Shown: positions 32,015 through 41,663 of the stretch, piece after piece | Position numbering within the stretch: the first letter of the stretch is position 1 | How the letters are laid out: each line of letters starts with the position of its first letter | Assembly: GCF_020564625.1 (NCBI RefSeq) | Contig: NZ_JAJBZT010000002.1 | Coordinates: 124,001 to 188,000, forward strand | DNA from: Leeia speluncae | Lineage (GTDB): Bacteria > Pseudomonadota > Gammaproteobacteria > Burkholderiales > Leeiaceae | Length of the DNA stretch: 64,000 nucleotides | Direction of reading: 5' to 3' | Program-made: the position numbers and the translations under genes | Notes under the pieces: model-generated | The model's database searches: none | What the model saw: only the letters and a program-made list of their open reading frames with translations | What the model was told of the DNA's origin: nothing

Positions 32015-32103
32015 GCACAGACTCCTTACAATCATTTAGCCGGTAGTCTAGTGAGTGCGTCGCTAAAAATATTGAACAAAATTGCGCGATATAGACAAAG
32101 AAA

Positions 32104-32136
32104 AACCCGCCTATCCTGTAAAAAAGAAGGCGGGTT
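32104..32136 (-). terminator. Intrinsic terminator of the nucleoside cluster
   Basis: AACCCGCCT (32104-32112) pairs with AGGCGGGTT (32128-32136) around a 15-base loop. On the minus strand it is followed by TTTTTC. It closes the long leftward cluster 27 bases after the last permease gene. Confidence 0.85.
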
Positions 32137-32162
32137 ATTTCACTATTTTTGATACGAAGTGT

Positions 32163-33125
32163 TTAGCGCGATTTTACAAACGGCACGCCAATCGCTTTTG
32201 GTGCGGTGGCTCGGCCAACAAAACCGGCCATGAGCAACACGGTAAGCACATAAGGGATTACCTGAATAAATTGTGATGGCACTTCACCCACAATTGGCAA
32301 TGCCACGCCTTCGAGGCGAATCTGAATTGCATCAAAGAAGGCAAATAGTAAACAACCAATCACCGCCGGCACCGGTCTCCACTTACCAAAGATGAGGGCT
32401 GCTAATGCCAAAAAGCCTTTGCCGGCAGACATTTCGCGAATAAAGCTACCTGTTTGGTAAACCGACAAATACGTTCCAGCAAGGCCGCATAATAAACCGC
32501 CCCAGAATAACGCTGTGTAACGGATTTTTGCGACGCTAACCCCTGCGGTATCTGCCGCATGTGGGTTCTCGCCCACCGCGCGTACTCGCAAGCCAAATCG
32601 GCTTCGGTAAATGAACCAGGTCACGACAGGGATAATCACGATGGTCATATACACAATAATGCTATGCCCCGAGAGAATATGGTTATAAAACTGACCAAGT
32701 ACGGGGACATTTTGCATCATTTCTTCGCCCGGCCAATGGATTTCTCTAAATCGCATTTCAGATTCCAACTGCGGGGTATTGCCCCCTTGCTGAAACCAAG
32801 CCAAGCCAAGTACCGGTGTGAGACCAGAGGCGATAATATTAATCGCCATCCCAGAAATCAGTTGATTGCCGTTGTAGGTCACAGAGACAAAGCCATGCAC
32901 CATCGCCAACATGACCGCCACCCCCATGCCGGCGAGCATACCAACCCACGGAGAGCCAGACACATAAGCAGCAGAGGCAGAAGCAAATGCGGCAAAGAGA
33001 ATCTTGCCTTCTAGGCTAATATCCACCACGCCAGAACGCTCGGAAAACAAGCCCGCCAGTGCGGCCAGCATTAGCGGCGTTGCCGCACGAATGGTCGATT
33101 CAAGAATACTAAAGAGGAGATCCAT
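32163..33125 (-). CDS. Nucleoside-type ABC transporter permease (second)
   Basis: A 320-residue polytopic permease of the BPD_transp_2 family: AATPLMLAALAGLFSERSGVVDISLEGK is the usual first helix and NISLEG-type motif, and GENPHAADTAGVSVAKIRYTALFWGG is the EAA-like cytoplasmic loop. It corresponds to NupQ/YufQ/BmpC-type subunits, which with a larger permease, a double ATPase and a BMP lipoprotein import purine or pyrimidine nucleosides. ATG 33125 has AAAGGA upstream. It starts two bases after the first permease gene. Confidence 0.9.
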   Translation of the reverse strand: MDLLFSILESTIRAATPLMLAALAGLFSERSGVVDISLEGKILFAAFASASAAYVSGSPWVGMLAGMGVAVMLAMVHGFVSVTYNGNQLISGMAINIIASGLTPVLGLAWFQQGGNTPQLESEMRFREIHWPGEEMMQNVPVLGQFYNHILSGHSIIVYMTIVIIPVVTWFIYRSRFGLRVRAVGENPHAADTAGVSVAKIRYTALFWGGLLCGLAGTYLSVYQTGSFIREMSAGKGFLALAALIFGKWRPVPAVIGCLLFAFFDAIQIRLEGVALPIVGEVPSQFIQVIPYVLTVLLMAGFVGRATAPKAIGVPFVKSR

Positions 33126-33127
33126 GC

Positions 33128-34228
33128 TTAAGATTTCCTTTTGAAAAGTGGGGCAATAAACGGCTCGAACAGATTTTCCAGTGCACCGCAGAAGAGAATG
33201 ATTAAGCCTTGAATAAAGATAATCATCTCACGGGTGATATTTGGTTTATCTAGCGAGAGATCCAAACCACCTTGGGTTAGCGCGCCAAACAACAATGCAG
33301 AAAGCACAATACCCACCGGATGGTTGCGACCCATTAGCGCTACGGCAATTCCAACAAAACCGATACCGTTAGTAAAGGTCATGTTCATTCGGTGAGTAGA
33401 ACCCAGCACCTCGTTCACGGCGGCAAGCCCTGCCAACGCGCCAGAGAAACACATCGCAACAATAACGACTTTCGATACCGAAATACCCGCATATTTTGCA
33501 GCGTGTTCGTTTGTGCCTGTGGTACGCAGTTCGAACCCCCATTTGCTGTGCCAAACCACTTTCCAGAACAGCACACAACAAATCAGCGCAATAAACAAAC
33601 TCGCGTTCAGCGGCGTGTTAGGTAGCTCTAGGCCAAACCAACTGCCCATGTGCTGAAACGACGGCATCCAAGCTGCTTGGGCAAATTCCCTTGTTGCGGT
33701 ATTGGTGCCGCCCTTTTCCATTAACACACGGTTAAATAGATAACCCATTAGCGCAGCGGCAATGTAGTTAAACATGATGGTCGTCACCACCACATGGCTT
33801 CCGCGTTTGGCCTGTAAATAGCCAGGCAAGTAAGCCCATGCAGCGCCAAAGGCCATGGATGCAATAAGGGTAATCGGAATGAGGATAGGAGCAGGTAAGA
33901 TGCCATCAAAAGCATAGCAAGCGAGCGTTACCCCAAGCCCTGCAATGTACACCTGCCCTTCGCCACCAATATTAAATAGCCCCGCATGAAATGCTGCCGC
34001 CACTGCCAGGCCGGTAAAGATATAACCAGTGGTATAGAAAAGGGTATAACCAATGCCTTCCCCATAGCCAAATGCACCACCGACTAATAACTTCATGCAT
34101 TCCCAAGGGTCTTCGCCAATCGCCCAAACCACTAAAGCGGTAATCGCCAATGCAGCGATTAAGTTAAGTAGCGGCAGAACCGTTAATTGCGCCCAGCGCG
34201 GCAACGTAGATGGTTGACCAAACTTCAA
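33128..34228 (-). CDS. Nucleoside-type ABC transporter permease (first)
   Basis: A 366-residue permease of the BPD_transp_2 family (NupP/YufP-like): AAAFHAGLFNIGGEGQVYIAGLGV carries the NIGGEGQ motif, and GTNEHAAKYAGISVSKVVIVAMCFSGALAG is the ATPase-contact loop; EKGGTNTATREFAQAAWMP is a periplasmic segment. The start is a TTG at 34228 that overlaps the ATPase stop (TGA) and has GAGGGG seven bases upstream, so a TTG start is well supported. Probable partner of the second permease. Confidence 0.9.
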   Translation of the reverse strand: MKFGQPSTLPRWAQLTVLPLLNLIAALAITALVVWAIGEDPWECMKLLVGGAFGYGEGIGYTLFYTTGYIFTGLAVAAAFHAGLFNIGGEGQVYIAGLGVTLACYAFDGILPAPILIPITLIASMAFGAAWAYLPGYLQAKRGSHVVVTTIMFNYIAAALMGYLFNRVLMEKGGTNTATREFAQAAWMPSFQHMGSWFGLELPNTPLNASLFIALICCVLFWKVVWHSKWGFELRTTGTNEHAAKYAGISVSKVVIVAMCFSGALAGLAAVNEVLGSTHRMNMTFTNGIGFVGIAVALMGRNHPVGIVLSALLFGALTQGGLDLSLDKPNITREMIIFIQGLIILFCGALENLFEPFIAPLFKRKS

Positions 34229-35751
34229 GATTGCACCCCTCCCATCAAGCAGCCAAGGCCTGTTGCGGTTGCCTCGTGCGCAGGCACTTCACCGGTCAAT
34301 TGCCCGCCCGCCATCACAATGATGCGATCAGACAATGCTAGAATTTCATCTAACTCAACAGACACCAACAAAATCGCTTTACCCGCATCGCGCAGCGCAA
34401 CAAGTTGCTGGTGAATAAATTCAATCGCGCCAATATCGACGCCGCGCGTTGGCTGCCCAATTAGCAACACATCTGGATTACTATCAATTTCGCGCGCAAG
34501 CACCACTTTTTGCTGATTGCCACCTGACAATTGTCCCACCCGTAATAATGGGTTGGTTGGGCGCACATCAAAACGGCTAATAAACCCTTTGGCTTTTTCT
34601 ACCAACGCCTGCCGATTTAGCCACCAGCCTTTTTGAATATCGGGTTGGCGGTGATACCCCAGCATGCAGTTTTCAAACACGGGAAAGGTTTTGACCAAGC
34701 CTTCACGGGACCGATCTTCCGGAATATGGGCAATACCCTTTTCACGGAATAGCGCTGCTTTTGGTCTTGTGGTGGAGATGGCTAACAGATCTTCCCCACG
34801 ATACATCACTCGGCCACTATTAGCCGCCATCGTCCCTGCTAGCACTTCTAATAATTCGCTTTGGCCATTACCAGACACCCCTGCAATCCCGACAATTTCA
34901 CCTGCTCGCAGCTGGAAGGAGATATTCTGTAAAAGCTGCACACCACGGGCATCTTGCAAATTGATTTGCTGAACGTCTAGCACCACCGCACCGGGTTCGC
35001 TCTGACGCTTTTCTACTTTTAAATTTACTTTGCGGCCTACCATTAGGTCGGCCAATTGTTCCGTATCCACCTCTTTGGTGAGTACATTACCAACCACTTC
35101 TCCCGCGCGCATCACGGTAACGTGGTCGGTCACATCAATCACTTCTCTTAATTTGTGCGTGATGATCACCACGGTTTTACCCTGATCACGCAAGGCACGC
35201 AAAATACGGAATAAATGATCAGCCTCTTGCGGAGTGAGTACCGCTGTTGGCTCATCCAAAATTAATACTTCTGCGCCACGGTAGAGCGCTTTGAGAATTT
35301 CTACGCGCTGTTGTAGTCCAACGCCAAGTTCGCCAACAATGGCATCTGGGTCTACTTCTAAACCGTAATCTTGGTTTAAGCGTTTTAGGTGATCACGAGC
35401 GGCGGCCATGCCACCTTTCAGCACAAAACCGCCTTCTGCCCCTAGTACAATATTTTCTAGGACAGAAAAGTTATCTACTAGCATGAAATGCTGATGGACC
35501 ATGCCAATCCCTAGTCGGATCGCATCATGACTATTGCGGATGTTCACTTCTTTCTGACGCACGCGAATACTGCCTTTATCCGCTTGATAGTATCCATACA
35601 AAATACTCATCAACGTCGATTTACCCGCGCCATTTTCACCAATAATGCCGTGAATACTGCCTTGGTAAATGCTGAGCGAGACATCCCGGTTGGCATGTAC
35701 ATCGCCAAACCGCTTATCAATATTCAAAAGTTCGATGGCAATTTCGGCCAT
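34225..35751 (-). CDS. Nucleoside ABC transporter double ATPase
   Basis: A 508-residue protein with two ABC domains. The first has Walker A GENGAGKSTL, signature LGVGLQQRVEILKAL and Walker B VLILDEPTAVLTP. The second has a degenerate Walker A (GVSGNGQSELLE), LSGGNQQKVVLAREI and DVLLIGQPTRGVD, the pattern of RbsA/NupO-type ATPases. ATG 35751 with AAGGAAG replaces a longer frame from 35805. It powers the two following permeases. A strong hairpin separates it from the upstream binding-protein gene. Confidence 0.92.
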   Translation of the reverse strand: MAEIAIELLNIDKRFGDVHANRDVSLSIYQGSIHGIIGENGAGKSTLMSILYGYYQADKGSIRVRQKEVNIRNSHDAIRLGIGMVHQHFMLVDNFSVLENIVLGAEGGFVLKGGMAAARDHLKRLNQDYGLEVDPDAIVGELGVGLQQRVEILKALYRGAEVLILDEPTAVLTPQEADHLFRILRALRDQGKTVVIITHKLREVIDVTDHVTVMRAGEVVGNVLTKEVDTEQLADLMVGRKVNLKVEKRQSEPGAVVLDVQQINLQDARGVQLLQNISFQLRAGEIVGIAGVSGNGQSELLEVLAGTMAANSGRVMYRGEDLLAISTTRPKAALFREKGIAHIPEDRSREGLVKTFPVFENCMLGYHRQPDIQKGWWLNRQALVEKAKGFISRFDVRPTNPLLRVGQLSGGNQQKVVLAREIDSNPDVLLIGQPTRGVDIGAIEFIHQQLVALRDAGKAILLVSVELDEILALSDRIIVMAGGQLTGEVPAHEATATGLGCLMGGVQS

Positions 35752-35819
35752 GCTACTTCCTTTTAGGAGAATAACGTTCGATGGATAGACATGATCATCT
35801 AGCATCTGACACTAGCAAA

Positions 35820-35854
35820 ACGCGTTCTGTACCCAGTTTAGATACAGAACGCGT
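35820..35854 (-). other. Hairpin between the BMP gene and the ATPase gene
   Basis: A perfect 12-bp stem, ACGCGTTCTGTA (35820-35831) with TACAGAACGCGT (35843-35854), and an 11-base loop, followed on the minus strand by GTTTTGC. It is probably a partial terminator or mRNA stabiliser raising binding-protein output over the membrane subunits. Confidence 0.75.
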
Positions 35855-35910
35855 CTGTGTTTACTACTGACTTACCCAACTAATGGAGCGAACCCCATCA
35901 ACCGCATGCC

Positions 35911-36915
35911 TTATTGCACTGGGCAAGTATTGTTTACACGGTAATCCACCACTTGAATCTTACCGGCGATGATGTCTTTTTTCGCTGCGTTTACTTTTTG
36001 CTCAACCGCAGCACTGATTAGCTTGCGGTTATAGCTGTCTAGCGCCCAATCCACACCACCTTCTTTTAGGCCAAGTACGGTTACGCCTGATTTCCAGCTA
36101 CCGTCTTTTGCTGACTTGAATGCACCGTAAACCGCGTTATCCACACGTTTTACCATTGAAGTTAGCATCGTGCCTGGTTGTACATAGTTTTGGTTGCTAT
36201 CTACGCCAATCGCTAGTTTCTTCGCATCTTTTGCTGCTTGGTACACGCCAATACCAGTACCACCCGCTGCGGCAAACACAACGTCTGCACCACGGTCAAA
36301 TTGAGACTTGGCCAATTCGGTACCACGTGCAGGGTCGTTAAATGCCTGTGGTGTTGTACCAGTCATGTTTTGGAATACTTCGGTCGATTTGTTGGCGTAT
36401 TTAGCACCTTGTGCATAACCACAACCAAACGCACGGATTAGCGGGAAGTCCATGCCACCGATAAAGCCAACTTTCTTAGACTTTGATACTTCCGCCGCCG
36501 CAATACCCACCAAGAAAGAACCTTCTTGTTCTTTAAACACGATGTTCTGGACGTTATCGCCCTTTGCCACCGCATCAATCAAAGTGAATTTCACTTTTGG
36601 GAATTCTTTCGCAACGGTTTCCACCGCTTGCGTGAAAGAGAAGCCAACCGCGACCACAATATCTGCGTCTTTACGGGCTAGGTTGCGTAGTACTTGCTCT
36701 TTTTGTGCTTCGTTAGCAATTTGACCTTCGCGGTAATTCACTTTTGCTTCTTTTTTGAAACGCTCAGCACCTTTGTAAGCCATTTCGTTAAAGCTCTTGT
36801 CAAACTTACCTGCTTGGTCATAGACCACTGCAGGTGAAAAATCTTTAGCAGATGCAGCACCAGCAGCTAATGCAAACAAAGTGGCTAGGGCAATCGTGGT
36901 TTTCTTAGCGATCAT
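35911..36915 (-). CDS. BMP-family nucleoside-binding protein
   Basis: A 334-residue exported protein of the Med/BmpA/TmpC family with a signal peptide ending AAGAASA-KDF. It contains VVYDQAGKFDKSFNEMAYKGAERF, VVAVGFSFTQAVETVAKEFPKVKFTLID and VVFAAAGGTGIGVYQAA, the typical nucleoside-binding BMP blocks. There is no lipobox cysteine, so it is a soluble periplasmic protein, unlike PnrA. ATG 36915 follows AGGAGA. It delivers nucleosides to the ABC permeases encoded downstream; gene order after udp-cdd-deo supports a nucleoside ligand. Confidence 0.92.
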   Translation of the reverse strand: MIAKKTTIALATLFALAAGAASAKDFSPAVVYDQAGKFDKSFNEMAYKGAERFKKEAKVNYREGQIANEAQKEQVLRNLARKDADIVVAVGFSFTQAVETVAKEFPKVKFTLIDAVAKGDNVQNIVFKEQEGSFLVGIAAAEVSKSKKVGFIGGMDFPLIRAFGCGYAQGAKYANKSTEVFQNMTGTTPQAFNDPARGTELAKSQFDRGADVVFAAAGGTGIGVYQAAKDAKKLAIGVDSNQNYVQPGTMLTSMVKRVDNAVYGAFKSAKDGSWKSGVTVLGLKEGGVDWALDSYNRKLISAAVEQKVNAAKKDIIAGKIQVVDYRVNNTCPVQ

Positions 36916-37016
36916 GCAAAAACTCTCCTCAATAAAATCGGATGACTCACTCATCGGACAAACACATTTCACAACAGAACGGTTTACTTACTGATGCGGA
37001 TGCATCAATAAGCGAT

Positions 37017-37790
37017 TTACTCACTCTTTGCCTGCAATAATTTTCTTGCGGCACCAACCACCACTTGCACACTACGTTGCTCAGTCGCTTTTGCGACTTC
37101 ATGGTCTGGTTGTTCTTGCTGAGTACGATTCACAATCACGCCCGCTACCATGCCAGCTTTTAATCCCATCGCTGCGCACATCGTTAGTAGCGTGGCGGAT
37201 TCCATCTCATAATTCATCACACCAAGGCTTTGCCACTCTTGCATCAGGCCAACCCAGTCTTTCGCTACTTTACCAGTAAATGTATCGTATCTTTCTTGAC
37301 CTGGGTAAAAGGTATCGGAAGAAGCGGTAATCCCCACGTGAAATGGCAGTCTCATTTCAGTGGCCACATCCACTAAGGCGCGCGTGCTGTAAAAATCTGC
37401 CGCAGCAGGGTAGGCAGCTGGCGCAAAATGATAACTCGCTCCATCTAATCGAACCGATGCGGTTGTAACAAGGATATCACCCACCGCAATATGAGGCTGA
37501 ATAGCACCGGTGGTCCCCACGCGCAAGAACGATCTCACCCCTAATTGCGCTAATTCTTCTACTGCAATAGAAGTAGATGGTCCGCCAATACCGGTAGAAC
37601 ACACCACGACCGGTTGTCCATCTAAGAAACCTAACCAACTATTAAATTCGCGCGTATTGGCGAGTGGTTTTGCATTATCGAGTAATTCAGCAATACGCGG
37701 ACTTCGCGCAGGATCACCCGGTAAAATGGCTAAGGTCGCCCCTTGAAGGTCTGCTTTGCTTAACCCTAAGTGGAAAACGGTTTGGCTCAT
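37017..37790 (-). CDS. udp: Uridine phosphorylase
   Basis: Udp splits uridine (and often deoxyuridine) with phosphate into uracil and ribose-1-phosphate. The 257-residue protein matches E. coli Udp blocks: [78 protein letters not shown] and [14 protein letters not shown] (ribose-binding Glu). It overlaps cdd by ATGA (37787-37790). The uracil it makes is the substrate of Upp at 22.6 kb. Confidence 0.95.
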   Translation of the reverse strand: MSQTVFHLGLSKADLQGATLAILPGDPARSPRIAELLDNAKPLANTREFNSWLGFLDGQPVVVCSTGIGGPSTSIAVEELAQLGVRSFLRVGTTGAIQPHIAVGDILVTTASVRLDGASYHFAPAAYPAAADFYSTRALVDVATEMRLPFHVGITASSDTFYPGQERYDTFTGKVAKDWVGLMQEWQSLGVMNYEMESATLLTMCAAMGLKAGMVAGVIVNRTQQEQPDHEVAKATEQRSVQVVVGAARKLLQAKSE

Positions 37791-38209
37791 GGGTTTTCTC
37801 CATCTTGACGCTGACTAAGGAAAAAAGCCCCCGGTAATAGCGCCGCAGGATTCGTTTCTTGAACATCACCCTTTAGGTTTGCCAGCATAATCGATAAAGA
37901 TTCTGTTCCTAGTTCTGCAATCACTTGTCTACACGCACCGCACGGAGACACCGGGCCTTCTGTATCCGCCACCACCGCTAGTCGAGAGAAGTCCCCAGGA
38001 CGATAGCCCGCAGCAATCGCAGCAAAAAATGCCGTTCTTTCCGCACAATTACACACTGGGTAAGCGCCGTTTTCTACATTGCAACCATGGAAAACTTTTC
38101 CATCTTTCGTTTCTAGTGCCGCACCCACCTTAAAACGAGAATAAGGTACATAAGCTTTTTCGCGAGCCAGTTTTGCTTCTTCGATTAAGCCATCAAAAGC
38201 GTGTGTCAT
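37787..38209 (-). CDS. cdd: Cytidine deaminase
   Basis: A 140-residue homotetramer-type cytidine deaminase: [44 protein letters not shown] in pieces gives the zinc site (C of NCAERTA with catalytic Glu), and [13 protein letters not shown] gives the CxxC pair. It converts cytidine and deoxycytidine to uridine forms, feeding Udp and DeoA. It sits between deoB (19 bases upstream) and udp (4-base overlap). Confidence 0.95.
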   Translation of the reverse strand: MTHAFDGLIEEAKLAREKAYVPYSRFKVGAALETKDGKVFHGCNVENGAYPVCNCAERTAFFAAIAAGYRPGDFSRLAVVADTEGPVSPCGACRQVIAELGTESLSIMLANLKGDVQETNPAALLPGAFFLSQRQDGENP

Positions 38210-38228
38210 TGATAAATCCGTGATCTAT

Positions 38229-39458
38229 TTAATTAGAGTGTAATTGCGACCAGAAGCTCGTGCCATCATCGAATGGGCTTAAACCAAAACCTTCTGCCAG
38301 GGTTTGCCCCATGTCCGCAAAAGAGTGGCGAATCCCTAGGTTTTTCTTCGCTACTTTGTGGCCGAAAACTAAAACGGGCACGTGTTCGCGCGTATGGTCA
38401 CTACCAGGCCAAGTAGGGTCGCAACCATGGTCGGCCGAGATCAACACCACATCATCAGGTTGTAGCGCGGAGAAGAGTTCGGGTAGACGCGTATCAAAAT
38501 ATTCCAGCGCGGCCGCATAGCCAGCCACATTACGACGGTGCCCATACTTTTCATCAAAATCGACGAAATTCGTCATGACAATACTATTGTCTGGCGCTTC
38601 CGCTACCATCGCAAGGGTTCTATCCCATAAAGCAGGCAAGCCGCTCGCTTTATATTTTTGGGTAATTCCAACGTGCGCATAGATGTCAGCGATTTTGCCA
38701 ATGGACACCACTTCGCCACCCTTGTCTGCTAGTTTTTTAAGCAAGGTATCTGCTGGCGGTGGCACGGCTAGATCGTGGCGGTTGCCTGTTCGTGTAAATT
38801 GGCCAGTCCCTGTTCCTACAAATGGACGGGCAATGACTCGGCATATATTGTAGGCATCCACTTCTTCACGCGCGATTTCACACAAATCGTACAGTTTTTG
38901 TAAACCAAAGGTTTCTTCGTGACAGGCGATCTGAAAAACAGAATCTGCCGATGTGTAGAAAATCGGCTTACCGGTTTGCATATGGGTTTCGCCCAATTCA
39001 TCTAGAATCGTTGTACCAGAGGCATGGCAATTACCTAAAAACCCCGGCAACCCAGCGCGGCGGACGATGTTTTCTAACATAGCGGGCGGAAAAGAATTGG
39101 TTTTCTCTGGAAAATAACCCCAATCAAAACGAACGGGGACACCAGCGATTTCCCAATGACCGGATGGGGTATCTTTGCCTGAAGACTCTTCTCTCGCTGC
39201 TGCATAAGCGCCGATCAATGCTGGCGCGGCCTGAAACCCCGCAGGAAGTTGTCCACTTGCCAATTGGCAAGCCAAGCCTAAGCCAAGGCGCTCTAGATGA
39301 GGGATGGCTAATGCTCCTGTCCGGCCATCATTTGCCTTGCCTGCAGCACACGCCTCTGCAATGTGACCGAGCGTATTCGAACCTTCATCTCCAAAACGAG
39401 AAGCGTCTGGCGTCGCACCGACCCCCAACGAATCCATGATTAAGATAAATGTACGCAT
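38229..39458 (-). CDS. deoB: Phosphopentomutase
   Basis: DeoB interconverts (deoxy)ribose-1- and -5-phosphate, linking nucleoside phosphorolysis to sugar metabolism. The 409-residue protein begins [20 protein letters not shown], with the first metal Asp, has [13 protein letters not shown], which carries the phospho-acceptor Thr, and [22 protein letters not shown] with further Mn ligands. It is in the alkaline phosphatase superfamily. ATG 39458 matches other DeoB proteins, so the upstream GTG extension is rejected. A RutR-box-like palindrome lies 17-36 bases upstream. Confidence 0.95.
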   Translation of the reverse strand: MRTFILIMDSLGVGATPDASRFGDEGSNTLGHIAEACAAGKANDGRTGALAIPHLERLGLGLACQLASGQLPAGFQAAPALIGAYAAAREESSGKDTPSGHWEIAGVPVRFDWGYFPEKTNSFPPAMLENIVRRAGLPGFLGNCHASGTTILDELGETHMQTGKPIFYTSADSVFQIACHEETFGLQKLYDLCEIAREEVDAYNICRVIARPFVGTGTGQFTRTGNRHDLAVPPPADTLLKKLADKGGEVVSIGKIADIYAHVGITQKYKASGLPALWDRTLAMVAEAPDNSIVMTNFVDFDEKYGHRRNVAGYAAALEYFDTRLPELFSALQPDDVVLISADHGCDPTWPGSDHTREHVPVLVFGHKVAKKNLGIRHSFADMGQTLAEGFGLSPFDDGTSFWSQLHSN

Positions 39459-39473
39459 ACCGGTCCAATCCAC

Positions 39474-39493
39474 AACTAACCATTTGGTCAGTT
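39474..39493. promoter_or_regulatory. RutR-box-like operator before deoB
   Basis: AACTAACCATTTGGTCAGTT is a 20-bp palindrome with a single asymmetry, in the deoA-deoB gap. Its core CTAACCA-TT-TGGTCAG resembles the dyads before upp (22543) and oppA (58056) and the RutR consensus. Its position right before deoB suggests an internal regulated promoter for deoB-cdd-udp. Confidence 0.6.
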
Positions 39494-39505
39494 AACTACA
39501 AAAAA

Positions 39506-40828
39506 TTACCCCACGACGGGGCCAATCAATTCTGTATATTCTATATCAGACTGCGCCGAGACGGTATAGGCAGCGCTAACTGCGTTAACGGCCTGTTGTG
39601 CATCTACCTCATTTGCTGCATGCACCCAAGCTAAAGGCTCACCAGCCATCACCTTTTCACCAACCTGCTTCATCTGGCTCAAACCAACACGAGGATCAAC
39701 CACATCTGCCGGCACACGTCGCCCACCGCCCAACCCAACCACGACCATGCCGAGTTGACGAGCTTGCGTCCGTGTTACCCAGCCAGCTTCCGTCGCCAAG
39801 ACAGGCTTAATCACTGGCGCCTTTGGCAGTACATCATTTACAGAAAGATCTTCGACCGTAGCGCCTAATGCATGACACATCCTCTCAAACCGCACAAAGG
39901 CTTCACCACTATCTAGCACGTTCAGGAGTTGTTGTTCCGCGTCCATCGTCGAACTAGCCAACCCACCGGCGACCAGTAATTGCGCAGCTAGTGCGATTGT
40001 CACTCGGTGCAATCGTTCTGGTCTTGCTCGCCCTGTCAGATAATCTAGCGCAATAGCAATTTCCAACGCGTTGCCAGCTGCAGGAGCAAGCGGCTGACTC
40101 ATGTCCGTTATCAAGGCAGATGTCTTTACCCCAGCTCCATTGCCTGTATTTACAATCGTCTGCGCTAAATCTACCGCGTCTTCAAACTTAGGCGTAAAGG
40201 CACCATTCCCTACCTTTACATCCATCACTAAGGCATCTAGTCCTGCCGCTAATTTTTTAGAGAGGATCGAGGCGGTAATCAAGGAAATTGACTCAACGGT
40301 AGCCGTCACATCACGCACCGCATAAATACGCCGATCCGCAGGTGCCAATGCGGCGGTTTGCCCCACAATTGCCACACCAACTGATTTCACCACTTGCTGA
40401 AATTGTTCTCGCTCTGGCGTCACACAATAACCAGAAATTGCTTCTAATTTATCCAGCGTACCACCTGTATGACCAAGTCCCCGGCCAGAAATCATCGGCA
40501 CAAATCCACCGCACGCTGCGACCATCGGCCCAATCAGTAACGAGGTTAAATCGCCTACCCCACCCGTAGAATGCTTATCGATGACCGGACCTGTCAAATT
40601 CAACCCGGACCAATCCAGCACCTCGCCAGAATCTCTCATCGCCAAGGTGAGTGACACACACTCTTCAGCAGTCATCCCCCGAATACACGTCGCCATCGTA
40701 AAAGCGGCGATCTGGCTATCACTAACGAAGCTAGACGCAACCCCTTTCACAAATGTGTCAATCGCATCAGCACTTAGCGTCTTACCCTCTCTTTTTTCGC
40801 GCAGGATTTCAGAAATTTGCCACGTCAC
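39506..40828 (-). CDS. deoA: Thymidine phosphorylase
   Basis: A 440-residue DeoA: PVIDKHSTGGVGDLTSLLIGPMVA carries the phosphate-binding KHSTGGVGD signature, followed by FVPMISGRGLGHTGGTLDKLEAI, YAVRDVTATVESISLITASILSKK and VGLGGGRRVPADVVDPRVGL. It cleaves thymidine and deoxyuridine to base plus deoxyribose-1-phosphate. The start is GTG at 40828 with AGGATA upstream, three bases after the deoC stop, so deoC and deoA are coupled. Confidence 0.95.
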   Translation of the reverse strand: MTWQISEILREKREGKTLSADAIDTFVKGVASSFVSDSQIAAFTMATCIRGMTAEECVSLTLAMRDSGEVLDWSGLNLTGPVIDKHSTGGVGDLTSLLIGPMVAACGGFVPMISGRGLGHTGGTLDKLEAISGYCVTPEREQFQQVVKSVGVAIVGQTAALAPADRRIYAVRDVTATVESISLITASILSKKLAAGLDALVMDVKVGNGAFTPKFEDAVDLAQTIVNTGNGAGVKTSALITDMSQPLAPAAGNALEIAIALDYLTGRARPERLHRVTIALAAQLLVAGGLASSTMDAEQQLLNVLDSGEAFVRFERMCHALGATVEDLSVNDVLPKAPVIKPVLATEAGWVTRTQARQLGMVVVGLGGGRRVPADVVDPRVGLSQMKQVGEKVMAGEPLAWVHAANEVDAQQAVNAVSAAYTVSAQSDIEYTELIGPVVG

Positions 40829-40831
40829 CGT

Positions 40832-41596
40832 TTAATATCCTGCGGTTTGGTTATTTGCTGTATTTTCGCCTAACGTTTGCAACAAGGCGCCAAGCAATCC
40901 AGAAGCACCAAATCGGAAAGTTTTTGCAGACACCCAGCCTTCGCCCATGATTTCATCGGCCAAATCTAGATAAGCAGCAGCGTCTTCTGCTGTCCGCACA
41001 CCGCCCGCCGCTTTAAAGCCAACCGGCTTTCCAGACGCCTTGATCGCTTCTAACATAATGCGAGCAGCTTCTAAGGTTGCATTAACAGACACTTTGCCCG
41101 TAGAGGTCTTAATAAAATCAGCACCGCACTCAATCGCAATATCACTTGCCTGACGAATTAATTCTGGTGTTTTTAATTCACCCGACTCGATGATGACCTT
41201 GAGTAATTTGCCACCGGCAGCTGCCTTACATTTGGTGACTAACTGTCGGCACACAAATTCGTCACCATTTTTCAGGGCTTTATATGGCAACACCACATCG
41301 ATCTCATCGGCACCTAACGTCACCGCACCAGCCGTCTCTGCCGCCGCTAATTCAGGCAGTGCTTCACCATCAGGGAAATTAGTGACCGTTGCAATAGGCA
41401 GTGACAACCCGACAGATTTCAACCCTTGGCGAGCCGCCTGAATAAACTGGGGATAGACGCATAACGCAGCTGGAGAGCCTTGCGACGTATGGGCAGACAC
41501 ACCCAACTGACTCACACTCTCATCAGAGTCGTTTTCATTTAGTGAAGTCAAATCCATTAAGCCTAATGCTTGGCGAGCTCTTGATTGCAATGACAT
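40832..41596 (-). CDS. deoC: Deoxyribose-phosphate aldolase
   Basis: A 254-residue class I aldolase that splits deoxyribose-5-phosphate to acetaldehyde and glyceraldehyde-3-phosphate. It matches the gamma-type DeoC: MDLTSLNENDSDESVSQL, ALCVYPQFI, LLKVIIESGELKTPELI, ADFIKTSTGKVSVNATLEAA with the Schiff-base lysine, and VGFKAAGGVRTAEDA with the second active-site lysine. ATG 41596 is chosen over an upstream TTG. Its ATG lies only about 20 bases after a strong terminator hairpin, leaving little room for a promoter of its own. Confidence 0.95.
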   Translation of the reverse strand: MSLQSRARQALGLMDLTSLNENDSDESVSQLGVSAHTSQGSPAALCVYPQFIQAARQGLKSVGLSLPIATVTNFPDGEALPELAAAETAGAVTLGADEIDVVLPYKALKNGDEFVCRQLVTKCKAAAGGKLLKVIIESGELKTPELIRQASDIAIECGADFIKTSTGKVSVNATLEAARIMLEAIKASGKPVGFKAAGGVRTAEDAAAYLDLADEIMGEGWVSAKTFRFGASGLLGALLQTLGENTANNQTAGY

Positions 41597-41615
41597 GTTT
41601 CTTTCACCCAATAAA

Positions 41616-41640
41616 AAAGTCCCGAACGGATCGGGACTTT
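41616..41640 (-). terminator. Intrinsic terminator between the solute-binding gene and deoC
   Basis: A perfect 10-bp stem, AAAGTCCCGA (41616-41625) with TCGGGACTTT (41631-41640), and an ACGGA loop, followed on the minus strand by a T run that reaches into the deoC ribosome-binding region. Confidence 0.85.
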
Positions 41641-41663
41641 ATATCCATTCAAAAATGGTAAGC

